Assembly: GCA_018372435.1 (NCBI GenBank)
Contig: JAHAJA010000009.1
Location: 62,001-126,000 of the forward strand
Length of the DNA stretch: 64,000 bases
Origin: Clostridiales bacterium
GTDB lineage: Bacteria > Bacillota > Clostridia > Lachnospirales > Lachnospiraceae
Reading direction: 5' to 3'
Below, piece after piece: positions 9,240 through 18,492 of the stretch; the first letter of the stretch is position 1; every line of letters starts with the position of its first letter. A program made the translations under genes and the position numbers. The notes beneath the pieces were generated by a model. That model ran no database searches. It saw only the letters and a program-made list of their open reading frames with translations, and was not told where the DNA came from.

Positions 9240-9540
9240 TGGTGCTAAGGAACCCCATAATCTATTTTCAAATTCAGATAGATTTGCTATCATAATTCCA
9301 GGCAGTTGAATAAGGTATTGCTAACCGCTCAATTGTTAAGACTCCAAAGCAATTGTTCTTATAAGCCACTGCACAGGCTTACAGGTACATTGCTAGATTC
9401 TACATAACACCCTTATGCGCGAACAAACTTGTCCGAAACGGTTTCTATGTAACTAGAAATCAATAAGTTCGCCATAAACTCCTACGCATATAGCACGAAT
9501 TTGAATCCCTTGCAAATTCGTGCTATTCATGCATATTGAA
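9240..9540 (-). ncRNA. Candidate structured RNA between ruvA and the histidine kinase gene
   Basis: About 300 gene-free bases rich in dyads. They include a perfect 13-bp stem TAGCACGAATTTG (9491-9503) with its complement at 9513-9525, a GCGAAC/GTTCGC stem enclosing a CCG-AAA-CGG hairpin, TAAGCC/GGCTTA and GATAG/CTATC hairpins. A minus-strand promoter (9545-9573) points into it, while ruvA and the kinase have separate promoters outside it, so it need not be either gene's leader. A 20-codon ORF (9413-9475) lies inside, but its Shine-Dalgarno is only three bases from ATG. I do not recognise a known family, and no clear 3' terminator is visible. Strand and ends are inferred. Confidence 0.4.
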
Positions 9541-9544
9541 CTTT

Positions 9545-9573
9545 ATATTAGATAAATTAACAATTTAATTCAA
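9545..9573 (-). promoter_or_regulatory. Promoter reading into the structured region
   Basis: Minus-strand TTGAAT (9573-9568), 17-base spacer, TAATAT (9550-9545). Predicted start near 9538, just before the first strong hairpin of the putative RNA. Confidence 0.5.
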
Positions 9574-9589
9574 TTTATTATATTTACTA

Positions 9590-9618
9590 TAGACGTTCCG
9601 TGCTTTTTCTTATATAAT
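9590..9618 (+). promoter_or_regulatory. Promoter of the KdpDE-like operon
   Basis: TAGACG (9590-9595), 17-base spacer, TATAAT (9613-9618), with the kinase ATG at 9676. It lies downstream of the structured 9240-9540 block, so that block is not in this leader. Confidence 0.55.
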
Positions 9619-9675
9619 CCATTACAGTAATATGTAATAGATCTAGTCAACTTCATTTGATTAGGAGGGAACGTT

Positions 9676-10800
9676 ATGTCAATTAAATTTAGTAAAATAA
9701 ATATTCAACCTATTTTTACTTCTCTTAGAAAGATTCGACATCAAATGAATGATTTAACCTATACCATACTTTTGATGATTTGCTCAACTTCAATTGCTTT
9801 CTTATTTTTTTTCTTTTCCGAGAAGAACGCTGCCAATATAACATTAGTGTATATACTTGCATTAATATTAACGGCCAGGTATACCAATAGCTTTCGTTAT
9901 GGGATTTGTTCCTCTTTAATTTATGTAGTATTAGTAAATTGTTTCTTTACTTATCCTTATTTTAGAATCGATTTTACATTATCAGGTTATCCCGTTACAT
10001 TTATCGCAATGCTTGCAATTGCTTTAACCACTAGTGCTACTACTTCCCATCTACGAATTCAAGCAAAGTTATTATCCGAACGAGAAGAGATGTTACAAAA
10101 AGCTGATAAAGAAAAAATGCGCGCAAATCTGTTACGTGCCATATCTCATGATTTGAGAACTCCATTAACAAGTATAATCGGAACATCCGCAAATTACCTT
10201 GAGAGCAATACTCTATCCGAAGACGAAGCAAGGATACTCTTACAACATATCTATGATGATTCAACATGGCTGTTACATATGGTTGAAAACTTATTATCAG
10301 TTACTAGAATCCAAGATACCAATACGAAAGTAAAAAAGACCGAAGAGGCTATTGAAGAGGTTATATCCGAAGCTATTAGTCGCTTCAAAAAAAGACAACC
10401 AATTGCACGGTTAGAGGTTAAAATACCTGATGAGTTACTCGTTGTCCCTATGGATGCCCTACTCATTGAACAGGTAATTATTAACCTACTAGAAAACGCA
10501 TGGGTACATTCACGTAGCTCGTATGAAATTACTTTATCCATTACTCATAATGAGAAGGAAGTTGCTTTTCATATTAGAGATTACGGTATCGGTATTCCAG
10601 CAGAACAAGTTTCAACAATTTTTGATGGAATGACAGCTTCCAATTCAAAATCCATCGATGGACACAGAGGAATGGGAATTGGTTTATCAATATGCAAAAC
10701 TATAATAGAAGCGCACAGAGGAACAATCACTGCTATGAATTGTAACCCAGGTGCTGAATTCATATTTACTTTACCTAAGGAGGATGGCTATGAATGCTAA
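9676..10800 (+). CDS. KdpD-like membrane sensor histidine kinase (short form)
   Basis: 374 aa. Residues 25-125 hold four hydrophobic segments with the KdpD-type DUF4118 arrangement, followed by a linker, the HisKA box RAISHDLRTPLTSI (phospho-acceptor His158) and an ATPase domain with the N box (INLLENAWVHS), G1 (DYGIGIP) and G2 (GHRGMGIGLSI). The large cytoplasmic KdpD and UspA domains that normally precede the membrane part are missing. No kdpFABC genes are nearby, so a link to potassium is only by homology. AGGAGGGAA precedes the ATG. It overlaps the regulator gene by 11 bases. Confidence 0.88.
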   Translation: MSIKFSKINIQPIFTSLRKIRHQMNDLTYTILLMICSTSIAFLFFFFSEKNAANITLVYILALILTARYTNSFRYGICSSLIYVVLVNCFFTYPYFRIDFTLSGYPVTFIAMLAIALTTSATTSHLRIQAKLLSEREEMLQKADKEKMRANLLRAISHDLRTPLTSIIGTSANYLESNTLSEDEARILLQHIYDDSTWLLHMVENLLSVTRIQDTNTKVKKTEEAIEEVISEAISRFKKRQPIARLEVKIPDELLVVPMDALLIEQVIINLLENAWVHSRSSYEITLSITHNEKEVAFHIRDYGIGIPAEQVSTIFDGMTASNSKSIDGHRGMGIGLSICKTIIEAHRGTITAMNCNPGAEFIFTLPKEDGYEC

Positions 10801-11503
10801 ATTCACTGTATTAATAATTGAAGACGAAGAGAATATTGCCAGTTTTATCAAGAACACATTAATAAATCATGATTACAAAGTGCTCTTAGCTTATACTGGA
10901 CAACAAGGGTTGTCTTTAATTAATTCGCAATGCCCCGATATTATATTACTTGACTTAGGACTTCCTGACATGAATGGAACTGACATCATTAAAAGTGTCC
11001 GTAGTTGGTCAAGCAATCCAATTGTCGTTGTATCTGCTCGCACACAAGAATACGAGAAAGTTGAGGCTCTTGAACTTGGAGCAGATGATTATATAACCAA
11101 ACCCTTCGGAACGAATGAATTAATTGCTCGTATTAGAACTTCTCTTCGCCATAGTAACCGACTCTTGAAGGATTCTCCTCTGTACAAGCGTCCATATCAA
11201 TGTGGTAACTTGTATATTGATTTTCTGAAAAGAGTTGTTATGATTAATCAACAAGAAGTTCATCTAACTCCTGTAGAATATAAAATTGTCGCACACCTTG
11301 CACAAAATTCAGGAAAAGTAGTAACCCATTCTTCCTTAATGACATATGTTTGGGGGCCATACACGGATACTGACAACAAAATCCTTCGCGTCAATATGGC
11401 AAACATTCGTAGAAAGCTAGAAAAAAATCCGGCTGAGCCAGAATATATCTATACAGAAGTTGGTATTGGCTATCGTATGAAAGAAGATGAATATGCAAAC
11501 TAA
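10790..11503 (+). CDS. KdpE-like OmpR-family response regulator
   Basis: 237 aa from the chosen ATG at 10790. AAGGAGG ends exactly six bases before this ATG and touches the alternative ATG at 10784, which decides the start. Receiver domain 1-120 with acidic pair EDE (11-13), phospho-acceptor Asp55 in ILLDLGLPD, and Lys in TKPFG; winged-helix DNA-binding domain about 135-235 with LTPVEYKIV and the GIGYRM ending. Its partner is the overlapping upstream kinase. Target genes are unknown. A strong terminator follows. Confidence 0.92.
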   Translation: MNAKFTVLIIEDEENIASFIKNTLINHDYKVLLAYTGQQGLSLINSQCPDIILLDLGLPDMNGTDIIKSVRSWSSNPIVVVSARTQEYEKVEALELGADDYITKPFGTNELIARIRTSLRHSNRLLKDSPLYKRPYQCGNLYIDFLKRVVMINQQEVHLTPVEYKIVAHLAQNSGKVVTHSSLMTYVWGPYTDTDNKILRVNMANIRRKLEKNPAEPEYIYTEVGIGYRMKEDEYAN

Positions 11504-11519
11504 AAGATTTCTTTTATCT

Positions 11520-11555
11520 AAAAGGACCTGAGTATAAAACTCAGGTCCTTTTTTT
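11520..11555. terminator. Bidirectional terminator
   Basis: AAAAGGACCTGAG and its complement surround a short loop, followed by seven T on the plus strand and preceded by an A run. It ends the two-component operon and the convergent pyruvate kinase transcript. Confidence 0.88.
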
Positions 11556-11589
11556 CTAACTATATTTTCTATCAATATTTTTTATCTAT

Positions 11590-13005
11590 TTACACTACTT
11601 CTACTTTAATCATATTCGTTGTTCCAGACATTCCAATTGGAACACCTGATGTAATAACAATAACATCACCTTCTTCAATATATCCCATTGCTTTCGTTGA
11701 AGTAATTGCATGTTCAAACAACTCGAATACTTCTTTCTTTTCTTCTAGTAATACAGGTTGAACTCCCCACGATAGATTCAATTGTCTACTTACTCGGTCT
11801 TCTGTAGTACATCCAATAATACTGCAAGAAGGACGATAACGAGAAATCATACGAGCAGATGTACCTGATTTTGTTACTGTTACAATTGCTTTGGCATTTA
11901 AGTCTAATGCAGTCGTACAAGTGGCATGACAAATTGCATCTGTAATGTTTGGATCGGCATTCCTAGTATTTGTAAAGAAACGTTTTCTATAATCAATATC
12001 CGACTCTGCCTTAATAGCTATTCTAACCATAGTTTTGAGCGCTTCAATTGGATAATTACCCGCAGCCGTCTCTCCTGATAACATAATAGCACTTGTACCA
12101 TCGTAGATTGCATTAGCAACATCTGTAGTTTCTGCTCTTGTAGGTCTAGGATTCTTCATCATAGAATCAAGCATTTGTGTTGCTGTAATAACTTGCTTAC
12201 CAGCTCCATAAACTTTCTTAATAATCATCTTCTGAATTACTGGAACATCCTCAAGAGGAATCTCTACACCCATATCTCCTCTAGCAATCATTATTCCATC
12301 GGAAACTTCTATGATTTCATCGATATTCTCAACACCTTCTCGATTTTCAATCTTAGAAATAATATTGATGTTACTACCCTGATTTTCTTTTAACAAAGCT
12401 CTGATCTGTAAAACATCTTCTGCTGAACGCACGAAGGAAGCAGCAATAAAATCAACCTCTTGGCTAATACCAAAGATAATATCTTCCTTATCCTTTTGGC
12501 TCATATAAGGAATTGTAAGATGACTATTTGGCACGTTCACCCCTTTATTACTAGATATATATCCTTCATTCTCTACTTCACACACTATGTTCTTACCTTC
12601 CAAGGCAACAACTCTTGTTTCAATCAAACCATCATCAAACAGGATTTGCGAACCAATCTCAATATCCTTATATAATTCTTTATATGTGATACTAACACCA
12701 TCTTCATTGCCTAGAGTCACATCATGATATAAACGAAATAATTGTCCTGTATGCAAGCAAATCTTATCTTCCTTGAATTGCTCTAAACGTATCTCAGGTC
12801 CTTTTGTATCTAACAACATTGCTACTGGCTTGTTATACTTCTCTCTTGCTTCACGCAATATTCGCATACGATTACCATGTTCTTCGTGATCTCCATGTGA
12901 GAAATTAAATCTAGCTACAGCCATTCCTTCTCTAACTAAAGCTTCAATTACTCCATCCTTTTCTGTAGCTGGTCCCATTGTACAAATAATCTTCGTCTTT
13001 CTCAT
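11590..13005 (-). CDS. pyk: Pyruvate kinase
   Basis: 471 aa, the length of the form without the extra C-terminal PEP-utilising domain found in Bacillus. Begins RKTKIICTMGPATE; the active-site stretch has FIAASFVRSAEDV, IISKIENREGVENIDEI (catalytic Lys), and ARGDMGVEIP; the C-terminal allosteric domain follows. Catalyses PEP + ADP to pyruvate + ATP. GGGAGG precedes the ATG by nine bases. It lies 62 bases downstream of secDF on the same strand and could be read with it. Confidence 0.97.
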   Translation of the reverse strand: MRKTKIICTMGPATEKDGVIEALVREGMAVARFNFSHGDHEEHGNRMRILREAREKYNKPVAMLLDTKGPEIRLEQFKEDKICLHTGQLFRLYHDVTLGNEDGVSITYKELYKDIEIGSQILFDDGLIETRVVALEGKNIVCEVENEGYISSNKGVNVPNSHLTIPYMSQKDKEDIIFGISQEVDFIAASFVRSAEDVLQIRALLKENQGSNINIISKIENREGVENIDEIIEVSDGIMIARGDMGVEIPLEDVPVIQKMIIKKVYGAGKQVITATQMLDSMMKNPRPTRAETTDVANAIYDGTSAIMLSGETAAGNYPIEALKTMVRIAIKAESDIDYRKRFFTNTRNADPNITDAICHATCTTALDLNAKAIVTVTKSGTSARMISRYRPSCSIIGCTTEDRVSRQLNLSWGVQPVLLEEKKEVFELFEHAITSTKAMGYIEEGDVIVITSGVPIGMSGTTNMIKVEVV

Positions 13006-13067
13006 GATGACTTGCCTCCCTGCTAAAATCCCAATTTAATTGGTTATGCATTACTATTCTTATCTAT

Positions 13068-15236
13068 TTAACTTTTTACAACAGCCTTTTTTTCTTTTCT
13101 TAATTCCCATATACACCATACAATACTAGCTATACAGATAGAAGAATAACAACCACTTATTAATCCGAAGAACATTGGCAAAGCGAATTCTGTTATGGAT
13201 GTTATGTGGAACATATAAGAAGCAATTAATATAATTAATATACATAATCCAGTCGTTACTGAAGTATTAATAGATCTACGTAATGTCTGGGAGATACTTT
13301 CATTAATAAGTGTGATCTTACTCATCTTAGATTTCAACTTACCGTTTTCTCTAATACGGTCATATATTACAATTGTATCATTAATTGAATAACCAATAAT
13401 GGTTAATGTTACTGCAACAAATGCATCATTTAACGGAATTTTAAATACTACGAAAGAAAAGAATACAATTAAAACGTCATGTACTAACGCTATCATTCCT
13501 GTTATACCTGCTGCCAAACCATGTATTGATGAGAAACGAATCCATACATATATAATAATAAACACCACAGATAATAGTATAGCTATTCCAGAATTTTTTA
13601 ATGCTTTTGCCCCAATATACGGTTCTACTGCATATGTTTGTGATAATGTTGCATCAAAAGTACTCAATGATTCTGTAATAGCATTTTGTTCTTTTGGTGA
13701 AATACCGCCATTTCCTGCAAGTGTTATAACGATTTGTTTCTCGTTATTTTGTCTATCACTTGAAATTTGAACAGTTACTGGTCTGTCTGTTGTTGTTGAA
13801 ACTGCATTTTTAACATCATTCGTATTAACTTCACCATCAACCGTATAAGTTAAAACAACTCCACCCGTAAATTGTGTATCTAATTTAACACCATTTATAA
13901 AACAAAAGATGATACCAACTATTAATAAAGTTCCAGATAATAAAGCAAATTTCTTTCTGTTTTCATAAAACAGACGCATCTTTGTCTCTTTCTTTCTAGC
14001 AAAGAATTTTTCTTTATTGTACTTTTTAAATTCTAGTATCCCAAGTAATAAATGTTTTGATACACTTACACCAACTAGTAAGTTGAATATCATACCCATT
14101 AATAAGGTATAACCAAAACTTAACATAGAACCGGAACCGAAAATCATAAGAATAATAGCAACAATTGCTGTCGTAAGGTTACCATCAAAAACAGAAGAGA
14201 AAGCACTCTTATAACCGTTTCTTACTGCTGCTCGGACAGTTAAGCCCTTCTTGATTTCATCTGCTATTCTTTCTGATATGATGATATTCGTATCTACCGC
14301 CATACCTAATGAAAGAATGATACCTGCTATACCAGTAAGCGTTAATGTATATTGTGGTACGGATACAGATAATAATTGTAGAGCCATCTGTAAAACTAAT
14401 GTTAAACATGCTATAATACCAGGTAATTTGTACATATAGATCATGAATAAACAGATGATTACAAATGCCACTCCACCTGCCATCACCATAATATGTAATG
14501 CCTGGTTTCCTAATGTAGGACTTATTGTACTAAAGTTAGTAGTCTTTAATGAGAATGGCAAAGCACCAGCATTAATCTTGTCAGCTAATTCTTTCGCTTC
14601 TTTATAAGAAGCCATATTATCAATTACAGCCTTACCACCAGAGATTTTAGTTTTAACAGTTGGATTGGATATAAGATCTTCATCCATATAAATCCCCATA
14701 TTCTGTCCAACCAAATCACCAGTCGCCTTCTCAAACAACGCTGTACCTTTTGTATCAAACGTTAGGCTAACCAAATATTGTGCACCTATACCAGAAGTAT
14801 CCTGTCCTGGTTCCGCGCTAATAATATTCTTACCTTCGATTAGAATATTACCATCTGGGTCACGAAAACTTAGTTTAGCCATTTCACCTAACTCGGTAAT
14901 CGCTTCTTCAGGATTAAACTGCTTTTCACCAGATTTCCAAGGGAATCTCACTATGATGTATCCACCCTCTTTGTCAATGGTTACTTCTCGATCGGAAATA
15001 TTCTTCGCATCCAAACGAGCTTCTATAATAGTTCTTGCAGAATCCAATTCAGAAGATTTCGGCTTTCTATCCAAGCCATCCGCTTCAAATATTGCTTCTA
15101 CGCCTCCTCGTATATCTATTCCATAACGCATTTCTCTTACCGATTTGACAGAATCGCCAATTCCTAAAACTGCAATCGCAACAAATGCGACTATGATTCC
15201 TATAAGAATCATAAACTTACTCTTACTAGACTTCAC
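13068..15236 (-). CDS. secDF: Protein translocase SecDF (fused)
   Basis: 722 aa from the chosen GTG at 15236, which has GGAGG eight bases upstream; an in-frame GTG at 15260 has no such site. SecD part (about 1-400) starts with one membrane segment, then YGIDIRGGVEAIFEA, a periplasmic P1 region, and five membrane segments including GMAVDTNIIISERI. SecF part (about 410-722) has FTGGVVLTYTVDG and SINDTIVIYDRIREN. The two halves are joined in one chain, common in Firmicutes. It uses the proton gradient to pull preproteins through SecYEG. Confidence 0.95.
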   Translation of the reverse strand: MKSSKSKFMILIGIIVAFVAIAVLGIGDSVKSVREMRYGIDIRGGVEAIFEADGLDRKPKSSELDSARTIIEARLDAKNISDREVTIDKEGGYIIVRFPWKSGEKQFNPEEAITELGEMAKLSFRDPDGNILIEGKNIISAEPGQDTSGIGAQYLVSLTFDTKGTALFEKATGDLVGQNMGIYMDEDLISNPTVKTKISGGKAVIDNMASYKEAKELADKINAGALPFSLKTTNFSTISPTLGNQALHIMVMAGGVAFVIICLFMIYMYKLPGIIACLTLVLQMALQLLSVSVPQYTLTLTGIAGIILSLGMAVDTNIIISERIADEIKKGLTVRAAVRNGYKSAFSSVFDGNLTTAIVAIILMIFGSGSMLSFGYTLLMGMIFNLLVGVSVSKHLLLGILEFKKYNKEKFFARKKETKMRLFYENRKKFALLSGTLLIVGIIFCFINGVKLDTQFTGGVVLTYTVDGEVNTNDVKNAVSTTTDRPVTVQISSDRQNNEKQIVITLAGNGGISPKEQNAITESLSTFDATLSQTYAVEPYIGAKALKNSGIAILLSVVFIIIYVWIRFSSIHGLAAGITGMIALVHDVLIVFFSFVVFKIPLNDAFVAVTLTIIGYSINDTIVIYDRIRENGKLKSKMSKITLINESISQTLRRSINTSVTTGLCILIILIASYMFHITSITEFALPMFFGLISGCYSSICIASIVWCIWELRKEKKAVVKS

Positions 15237-15428
15237 CTTAATGTCCTCCATTCTTATCACGTATGTAATGCCGCTTAGCTACGACATATATTGCATCGCA
15301 GATTAATTTTAACACATTCAATTCTGAACATACGCTAAGATTTCGCTAAGTTTTCCTAATTTATCCATGCATTTTCTAGCCACTTAACATTAATTTTTTT
15401 ACCACTAAATAATAATTTTCCTAAATAA

Positions 15429-15457
15429 TTTCCATTTTTTTCTTTTTATGTTATGAT
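15429..15457 (+). promoter_or_regulatory. Possible promoter of the GH9 gene
   Basis: TTTCCA (15429-15434), 17-base spacer, TATGAT (15452-15457). A weak -35 match; the ATG is 78 bases downstream. Confidence 0.35.
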
Positions 15458-15534
15458 GTAATTAGTTACGTAAATGATAGGTAGTCTTATTGGTTTATCT
15501 ATCGTCATAAATTATAATTCTTAGGGGGTTTAAA

Positions 15535-17124
15535 ATGATATCTATTATTACTAACCAAATCGGATATCGAAGCAAAGACAAAAAGGTAGCCGTATTCAGA
15601 AACGTAATTGGTACTACCTTCTCTGTTATTGATTCCCAAACAGGAAAGGTAGTCTACAATTCGGCTGTGTCAGGTCCTATAGACAATGCTTCTTCAGATG
15701 AGACAATCGTTCTTGGTGATTTTTCATCTGTTACCACACCAGGTACATACCAAGTTAAAATGGATAGTTATGGTGTATCCTATCCATTCGTCATTGATCA
15801 AGATGTATACAAGCCAATCCTAAAGGATCTATTCCGTATGTACTATCTACAGCGATGTGGTCTAGAAGTATCAAAGGAACTAGGTGGTATATATTCCCAT
15901 ACTGCCTGTCACACTTCCCTAGCAACGATTTATGGTACAAACAAAGAGATTGATGTAACCGGGGGTTGGCATGATGCTGGCGATTATGGGCGTTATATCG
16001 TTGCTGCTGCAGTTACTGTAGCTGATTTACTCTATGCATATGAGTGTAATTGTAATATTTTTGACCGAAATTTTAATATACCTGAAAGTAACTCTAAGGT
16101 CCCTGATTTGCTAAGTGAAGTTCGTTACGAACTTGAATGGATGTTAAAGATGCAAGATCCCGATACAGGGGGTGTATATCATAAAGTAACATGCGCCACT
16201 TTTCCTGGTTTTGTTATGCCAGAAGAAGAAAACGATATGCTGATTGTTGCTCCCGTTTCTGTAACAGCTACTGCTGCTTTTGTAGCATGTTTAGCACTTG
16301 CTATTCCTTTTTATAATAATTATGATAAAGACTTTTGTATAACATGTTATCACGCTGCTTCCAAGGCATGGGAAGCTTTAAACGACTTACATATATCAGG
16401 TGGCTTTAAGAATCCGGAAGGAATCGTAACTGGAGAATATGCAGATACCACTGACACCGATGAAATATACTGGGCTGCTGCTCAGATGTATAAGTTAACC
16501 GGAAAACCAATATATCATGAAGCCTTTAAGAACCTTGTAACCGATACTGTATGGCACGGTTATGGCTGGGAAGATGTAGGTAGTTTTGGTAACCGAGCAT
16601 ATCTTACTGCAAGCTTTCCAATTGATAATCTTATCGTAGAAAAGATAACAACTTCTATGAAGGCTCACGGTAAATACTTGTTAGATACCTCGTTAAATGA
16701 TGGTTATGGTATATCTCTTGGAACAAACTTTGTTTGGGGCAGCAATATGGTAGTAGCGAATAATGGAATGTCCTTATTAGATTCGTATTACTTAACTAAG
16801 GATAATGCTTATAAATTTGCCGCAAAAGCACATCTTGACTACCTATTTGGCAAGAATCCTATGGCAATTTCATATGTAACGGGACATGGTACCACAAGTC
16901 CAACTAGTCCCCACCATAGACCAAGTGTTGCAAAGAAAAAACCCATGCCAGGAATGCTCGTAGGGGGACCAGATGATGGTTTACACGATCCTCAAGCAGT
17001 TGCTGCTCTTACTGGCTTGCCTCCTGCCAAATGTTATGTTGATCACTATGATAGCTATTCCACAAACGAAATCACAATATATTGGAATGCACCGCTTATC
17101 TACTTACTTGCAGAATTCATGTAG
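15535..17124 (+). CDS. Glycoside hydrolase family 9 enzyme, apparently cytoplasmic
   Basis: 529 aa. Residues 1-90 form the Ig-like CelD_N module (ITNQIGYRSKDKKVAV start, TPGTYQVKM). Catalytic domain about 93-529 contains VTGGWHDAGDYGRYIV (catalytic aspartates Asp147 and Asp150), SPHHRPS, and the terminal NEITIYWNAPL with acid Glu512. Family 9 enzymes cleave beta-1,4-glucans. There is no signal peptide, no lipobox, no carbohydrate-binding module and no dockerin: the Ig module begins within five residues of the start, and AGGGGG sits six bases before that ATG. It therefore probably acts on imported cello-oligosaccharides or is exported unusually. Single-gene unit. Confidence 0.9.
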   Translation: MISIITNQIGYRSKDKKVAVFRNVIGTTFSVIDSQTGKVVYNSAVSGPIDNASSDETIVLGDFSSVTTPGTYQVKMDSYGVSYPFVIDQDVYKPILKDLFRMYYLQRCGLEVSKELGGIYSHTACHTSLATIYGTNKEIDVTGGWHDAGDYGRYIVAAAVTVADLLYAYECNCNIFDRNFNIPESNSKVPDLLSEVRYELEWMLKMQDPDTGGVYHKVTCATFPGFVMPEEENDMLIVAPVSVTATAAFVACLALAIPFYNNYDKDFCITCYHAASKAWEALNDLHISGGFKNPEGIVTGEYADTTDTDEIYWAAAQMYKLTGKPIYHEAFKNLVTDTVWHGYGWEDVGSFGNRAYLTASFPIDNLIVEKITTSMKAHGKYLLDTSLNDGYGISLGTNFVWGSNMVVANNGMSLLDSYYLTKDNAYKFAAKAHLDYLFGKNPMAISYVTGHGTTSPTSPHHRPSVAKKKPMPGMLVGGPDDGLHDPQAVAALTGLPPAKCYVDHYDSYSTNEITIYWNAPLIYLLAEFM

Positions 17125-17149
17125 ATTTCAATCTAAAAAAGTATAATAA

Positions 17150-17192
17150 ACACCTCCAAGTGCCAGTCTGACCAACAACCACTTGGAGGTGT
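17150..17192 (-). terminator. Terminator between the GH9 gene and the minus-strand operon
   Basis: Perfect 13-bp stem ACACCTCCAAGTG (17150-17162) with CACTTGGAGGTGT (17180-17192). The T-rich tail lies on the minus-strand side, so it mainly ends the 81-aa gene transcript; it can also stop the GH9 message. Confidence 0.75.
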
Positions 17193-17262
17193 ATAAAATG
17201 CTATCAAAATATATTAAGCAAATCTGACCCTCTTAAGAAAATGAGACAAAACGAATCCGAAA

Positions 17263-17508
17263 CTATAACTTCTCAAAACGTCCTCGAGATACAGATAAGC
17301 GTCCTTCACTCATATATTGTATTACTTCATAAGAAGAAATGCCTAGTGCTTCCGAAATCTGAATCGCATTGCTGTTAGGATACTTCTTAAGATAATCATA
17401 AATCGCATCAAAGAAAAGATTGTCAGTATTCTCGCAAGCTCCACATGCATACTGCTTTATTCGTGATTTGAATACTTTTCTACAATGTTTACATATATTC
17501 GTATACAT
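17263..17508 (-). CDS. Small zinc-ribbon/helix-turn-helix protein (YvyF-like)
   Basis: 81 aa. N-terminus has a C-x2-C (Cys6, Cys9) and a second C-x2-C (CGAC) pair that would bind zinc; the C-terminal half (about 40-75) reads as a helix-turn-helix (SNAIQISEALGISSYEVIQYM). The layout resembles the YvyF/TIGR03826 flagellar-operon family, but no flagellar genes are here. AAGGAGG lies four bases before the ATG. It is 16 bases downstream of endonuclease IV, so co-transcribed. Regulatory role is inferred. Confidence 0.65.
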   Translation of the reverse strand: MYTNICKHCRKVFKSRIKQYACGACENTDNLFFDAIYDYLKKYPNSNAIQISEALGISSYEVIQYMSEGRLSVSRGRFEKL

Positions 17509-17524
17509 GTCTCCTCCTTATAAG

Positions 17525-18442
17525 TTACTTCTGCTCTGCTAAAACTTGTTCTCTAAGCTTCGGATTAAAGTCTTGTATTCTAAGCATAGCTATCTCATGT
17601 TTATAAGGTGCATATGTCTTCTTAGGGTCCTTTACTGATGGAATATAAGGAGTTTCTAATATCTTAGGAATTGACTCAAAATCTGGATGATATACTATTC
17701 TGTGAATGGCATCAAAGCCAATATGGCCGAATCCAATATTTTCATGTCGATCTTTTCCTGCACCTCTTGGATTCTTACTGTCATTGATATGGAAAACTGC
17801 AATCTGTTCTTTGCCAATAATTCTATCAAACTTATCAATTACACCATCAAAATCATTAACGATATCAAGACCACTATCATGTACATGGCAAGTATCAAAA
17901 CATATACGAAGTTTATCATTGTGATGCACTCCATCATATATACGGGCAAGTTCCTCAAAGTTACGGCCAATCTCACTTCCCTTACCTGCCATTGTTTCTA
18001 AGGTAACATACACTTTCGTATCACTTGTAAGAACCTCATTCAAACCTTTAATTATTTGACTCGTTCCAATATCTTCACCTGCCCCAACATGAGCTCCCGG
18101 ATGAAGCACTAGGATATTACTTCCCATAGCTTTCGTTCTTTCTAATTCTAGTGCCAGAAAATCAACAGCTAATTCAAATGTTTCCGGCTTAACGCTATTA
18201 CCGAGGTTAATAATATATGGAGCATGGATAATTAAATCCTGTAATCCATGTTTCTTCATGTATACTTGACCTGCTTCTATATTTAATTCACTAACATCTT
18301 TTCTTCTTGTATTCTGAGGAGCTCCTGTATAAACCATTAAAGCATTCGCTCCATATGATGCCGCTTCCTTAACTGATCCAAGAAACATCTCTTTACCACT
18401 CATTCCCACATGGGAACCTATTTTTAATTGATACTCATTCAT
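17525..18442 (-). CDS. nfo: Deoxyribonuclease IV (AP endonuclease)
   Basis: 305 aa TIM-barrel of the xylose isomerase-like/EndoIV family. Zinc-binding and signature stretches are visible: LKIGSHVGMSG at the start, IIHAPYIINLGN, LVLHPGAHVGAG, LETMAGKGSE, CFDTCHVHDSGLD, FHINDSKNPRGAGKDRHENIG, and ILETPYIP. Cleaves abasic sites in DNA during base excision repair. Slightly longer than E. coli Nfo (285 aa) through the C-terminal tail. Start has AGGTGTAATT upstream. It lies 50 bases downstream of the cardiolipin synthase gene. Confidence 0.95.
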   Translation of the reverse strand: MNEYQLKIGSHVGMSGKEMFLGSVKEAASYGANALMVYTGAPQNTRRKDVSELNIEAGQVYMKKHGLQDLIIHAPYIINLGNSVKPETFELAVDFLALELERTKAMGSNILVLHPGAHVGAGEDIGTSQIIKGLNEVLTSDTKVYVTLETMAGKGSEIGRNFEELARIYDGVHHNDKLRICFDTCHVHDSGLDIVNDFDGVIDKFDRIIGKEQIAVFHINDSKNPRGAGKDRHENIGFGHIGFDAIHRIVYHPDFESIPKILETPYIPSVKDPKKTYAPYKHEIAMLRIQDFNPKLREQVLAEQK

Positions 18443-18492
18443 AATTACACCTAATTTATTACCTTTCTAATTGTAACGATGTACATTTCGAT

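Noticed and set aside
9491..9525. 13-bp hairpin as a rho-independent terminator
   Set aside because: Neither strand has a U tract after the stem.
9240..9540. c-di-AMP (ydaO) riboswitch upstream of a KdpDE-like system
   Set aside because: The core CCGACAGCUAACC-type block and the GGGUGAAUC-like motif are not found, and the kinase promoter lies downstream of the region.
10751..10783. Longer start for the response regulator
   Set aside because: AAGGAGG is correctly spaced only for the ATG at 10790, and the extra residues are not part of the receiver fold.
13399..13770. 123-codon plus-strand frame
   Set aside because: Shadow of secDF.
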